Assembly (NCBI GenBank): GCA_049600855.1
Contig: JBMYQA010000126.1
Location: 1-15,559 of the forward strand
DNA from: JBMYQA01 sp049600855
Lineage (GTDB): Bacteria; Bacteroidota; Bacteroidia; Cytophagales; Flammeovirgaceae
DNA: 15,559 bases
Direction: 5' to 3'
Position numbers and translations under genes: made by a program. Below are positions 14,442-15,559 of this stretch, one piece after another; the first letter of the stretch is position 1; every line of letters starts with the position of its first letter. Below the pieces are notes generated by a model, which saw only the letters and a list, made by a program, of their open reading frames with translations, made no database searches and was not told where the DNA came from.

Positions 14442-15035
14442 ATGAGACACATCACTTACCGTTTTCTGTTCATATTGATTTTACTGGTTGCTGCTCACAC
14501 TGGTCAAGCTCAAAATACCCTTAGCCAGATGAATCAGTTACGGGTTAAAACCAATCAATCTGGAATGCTTGCATTGGGTGCTTGGTCTGTGGGCAATATT
14601 CTAGTGGGTGTAAACCGCTTCGATAAACAAACGGAAAATCAATATTTCTACCGCATGAACATGTACTGGAACATTGTAAATCTTGGAATTGCCACCAGTG
14701 GATACTTGAATGCAATAGGCGAATCTTTCGAAAACTTAACCGATGAGGAAAAAATAAAGAAACAACAGAAAATTGAAAAACTCCTTTTAATCAACTCTGG
14801 CTTAGACATTGCCTACATGATGGGCGGGCTTTACTTACAAGAACGCGGCAGAAATCAGGAATCACGCCGACTGAGGGGTTTTGGCAAATCCTTGATCATG
14901 CAGGGTGGCTTTCTTTTACTATTTGACGGTATTTTGTATTTAAAACATACTTCGAATCGCAAAAAGTATGGGAAGTACGAGATTATTCCCGCAGCTACAG
15001 GAAATGGCGTTGGTTTAATTTTTCGATTGAGGTGA
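14442..15035 (+). CDS. Small membrane protein, DUF6992-like
   Basis: This 198-residue protein has an N-terminal signal segment (MRHITYRFLFILILLVAAHT, possible cleavage after GQA). Four further hydrophobic stretches follow: GMLALGAWSVGNILVGV, YWNIVNLGIATSGYLNAIG, LLLINSGLDIAYMMGGLYLQ, and LIMQGGFLLLFDGILYL. The pattern GMLALGAW, then YFYRMNMYWNIVNLGIA, resembles a Bacteroidota-only family that I recall as DUF6992, whose function is not known; that identification is from memory. A charged loop rich in Glu and Lys (NLTDEEKIKKQQKIEK) separates the second and third membrane segments. The start is ATG 14442, since extending to a GTG at 14358 would put a long basic stretch before the signal sequence. 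It is divergent from dnaX with about 180 bp between the starts and convergent with the next gene. Confidence 0.75.
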   Translation: MRHITYRFLFILILLVAAHTGQAQNTLSQMNQLRVKTNQSGMLALGAWSVGNILVGVNRFDKQTENQYFYRMNMYWNIVNLGIATSGYLNAIGESFENLTDEEKIKKQQKIEKLLLINSGLDIAYMMGGLYLQERGRNQESRRLRGFGKSLIMQGGFLLLFDGILYLKHTSNRKKYGKYEIIPAATGNGVGLIFRLR

Positions 15036-15088
15036 TCACTATCACTAGTTTTTTGTTTTAGTTCTCAAGGATACAGCATCCACAACGA

Positions 15089-15502
15089 TTAATTAATTCT
15101 AAATCTCAAATTAGGATAGATTAATGATGGCTTACTCCTTTTTTTTGATTCTTTCATAGTGTTTTTATCAGCAAAAACTATTTTATGTTTAGGTTTGTAA
15201 TTAATAATCCGCACAAATTTTATCTTTTTAAAAAACAAAACATTATTCCTATCTATTTTTTGTCCATCAACATAAATGTTATCTGGTAATGGATCTAGGC
15301 TCATAGCCCTTACTTTTAATTCAAACCTTCCAGAATCATCTGTTTTTGCACGAAAAAACTCGGTTCTCACTTTAATTGCTATAAGTGTATTCTTAACAGG
15401 AATTCCTCTTTCACTTAAAACTAAACCCGTAAAACTCTTATACTGTTGCGAAAACCCAATACTTGGGTAAAAAATTAAAATAAAAAGAATAAGCTCTTCA
15501 AT
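15089..15502 (-). CDS. Secreted carboxypeptidase-regulatory-like domain protein, 5' end damaged or unusual
   Basis: The frame reads a signal-peptide-like stretch (LILFILIFYPSIGFSQQ), then a carboxypeptidase-regulatory-like beta-sandwich: FTGLVLSERGIPVKNTLIAI, RAKTDDSGRFELKV, ending with a basic segment (FRIN). Such small stand-alone domains are exported in Bacteroidota and often described only as carboxypeptidase-like regulatory proteins; the function is unknown. The frame has no ATG, GTG or TTG between its upstream stop (15506-15508) and a GTG at 15370, which would cut off both the signal and the first strand. A TTG at 15501 in another frame reads MKSLFFLF and then stops, so a one-base change in the T-rich signal region would join it to this frame. 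Either the gene carries a frameshift, the sequence has a homopolymer error, or an ATT codon at 15502 is used. Confidence 0.6.
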   Translation of the reverse strand: MEELILFILIFYPSIGFSQQYKSFTGLVLSERGIPVKNTLIAIKVRTEFFRAKTDDSGRFELKVRAMSLDPLPDNIYVDGQKIDRNNVLFFKKIKFVRIINYKPKHKIVFADKNTMKESKKRSKPSLIYPNLRFRIN

Positions 15503-15559
15503 TTCTTATATAAATGCGGATAACAGTATTGGTTTTGTGGGTGCTGATTTAGGTATTAA

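Overview
The window reads as a chromosome segment of a Bacteroidota bacterium. The evidence is a SusC/RagA-type outer-membrane barrel, a macroglobulin-domain protein of the kind found beside such barrels, candidate promoters containing the Bacteroidota -7 signature TAnnTTTG, AT-rich DNA (roughly 40% G+C by eye), and mostly weak ribosome binding sites. A Cytophagales- or Saprospirales-like organism is plausible, but no marker here fixes the genus. I see no rRNA, tRNA, CRISPR array, insertion sequence or phage gene.

Left third, minus strand: a SusC-like gene (1780-4821) is followed after 20 bp by a macroglobulin-like gene that runs off the left edge (1-1759). The SusC-like protein keeps its signal peptide, carboxypeptidase-regulatory-like domain and barrel, but I cannot find the TonB-dependent-receptor plug domain. 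The neighbour sits where a SusD gene would be expected. Next, also on the minus strand, come two overlapping membrane-protein genes: a flippase-like protein of the lysylphosphatidylglycerol-synthase membrane-domain family (6185-7201) and an MFS transporter (5014-6216).

Centre, plus strand: ruvC (7232-7789) starts only 30 bp from the divergent flippase gene. It is followed after 13 bp by a large unrecognised 855-residue protein (7803-10370). That protein has faint features of a DNA N6-adenine methyltransferase or type IIG/ISP restriction enzyme but lacks the catalytic motifs. A structured leader (10371-10537) precedes a predicted outer-membrane barrel with a very basic C-terminal tail (10538-11536). 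The leader holds a 10-bp dyad, a small hairpin, a repeated 14-mer and a strong Shine-Dalgarno site. The same promoter-like string, TTGTCA-N8-ATTATTTTTG, precedes both ruvC and the barrel gene.

Right third: a small aminoacyl-tRNA-protein-transferase-like gene (minus, 11520-12206) overlaps the barrel gene tail to tail. A 325-bp non-coding stretch holds a palindrome and a likely dnaX terminator. dnaX (minus, 12532-14262) contains an 11-adenine run whose two alternative frames both stop within ten codons, the classic arrangement for making tau and gamma subunits from one gene. A small membrane protein (14442-15035) and a secreted carboxypeptidase-regulatory-like fragment with a damaged or missing start (15089-15502, minus) close the window.

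In functional terms the segment combines replication and recombination genes (dnaX, ruvC) with envelope genes (SusC-like, macroglobulin-like, flippase, MFS, barrel). The points most worth following are the plug-less receptor with its unusual partner, the ruvC-linked 855-residue protein, and the dnaX slippery run.
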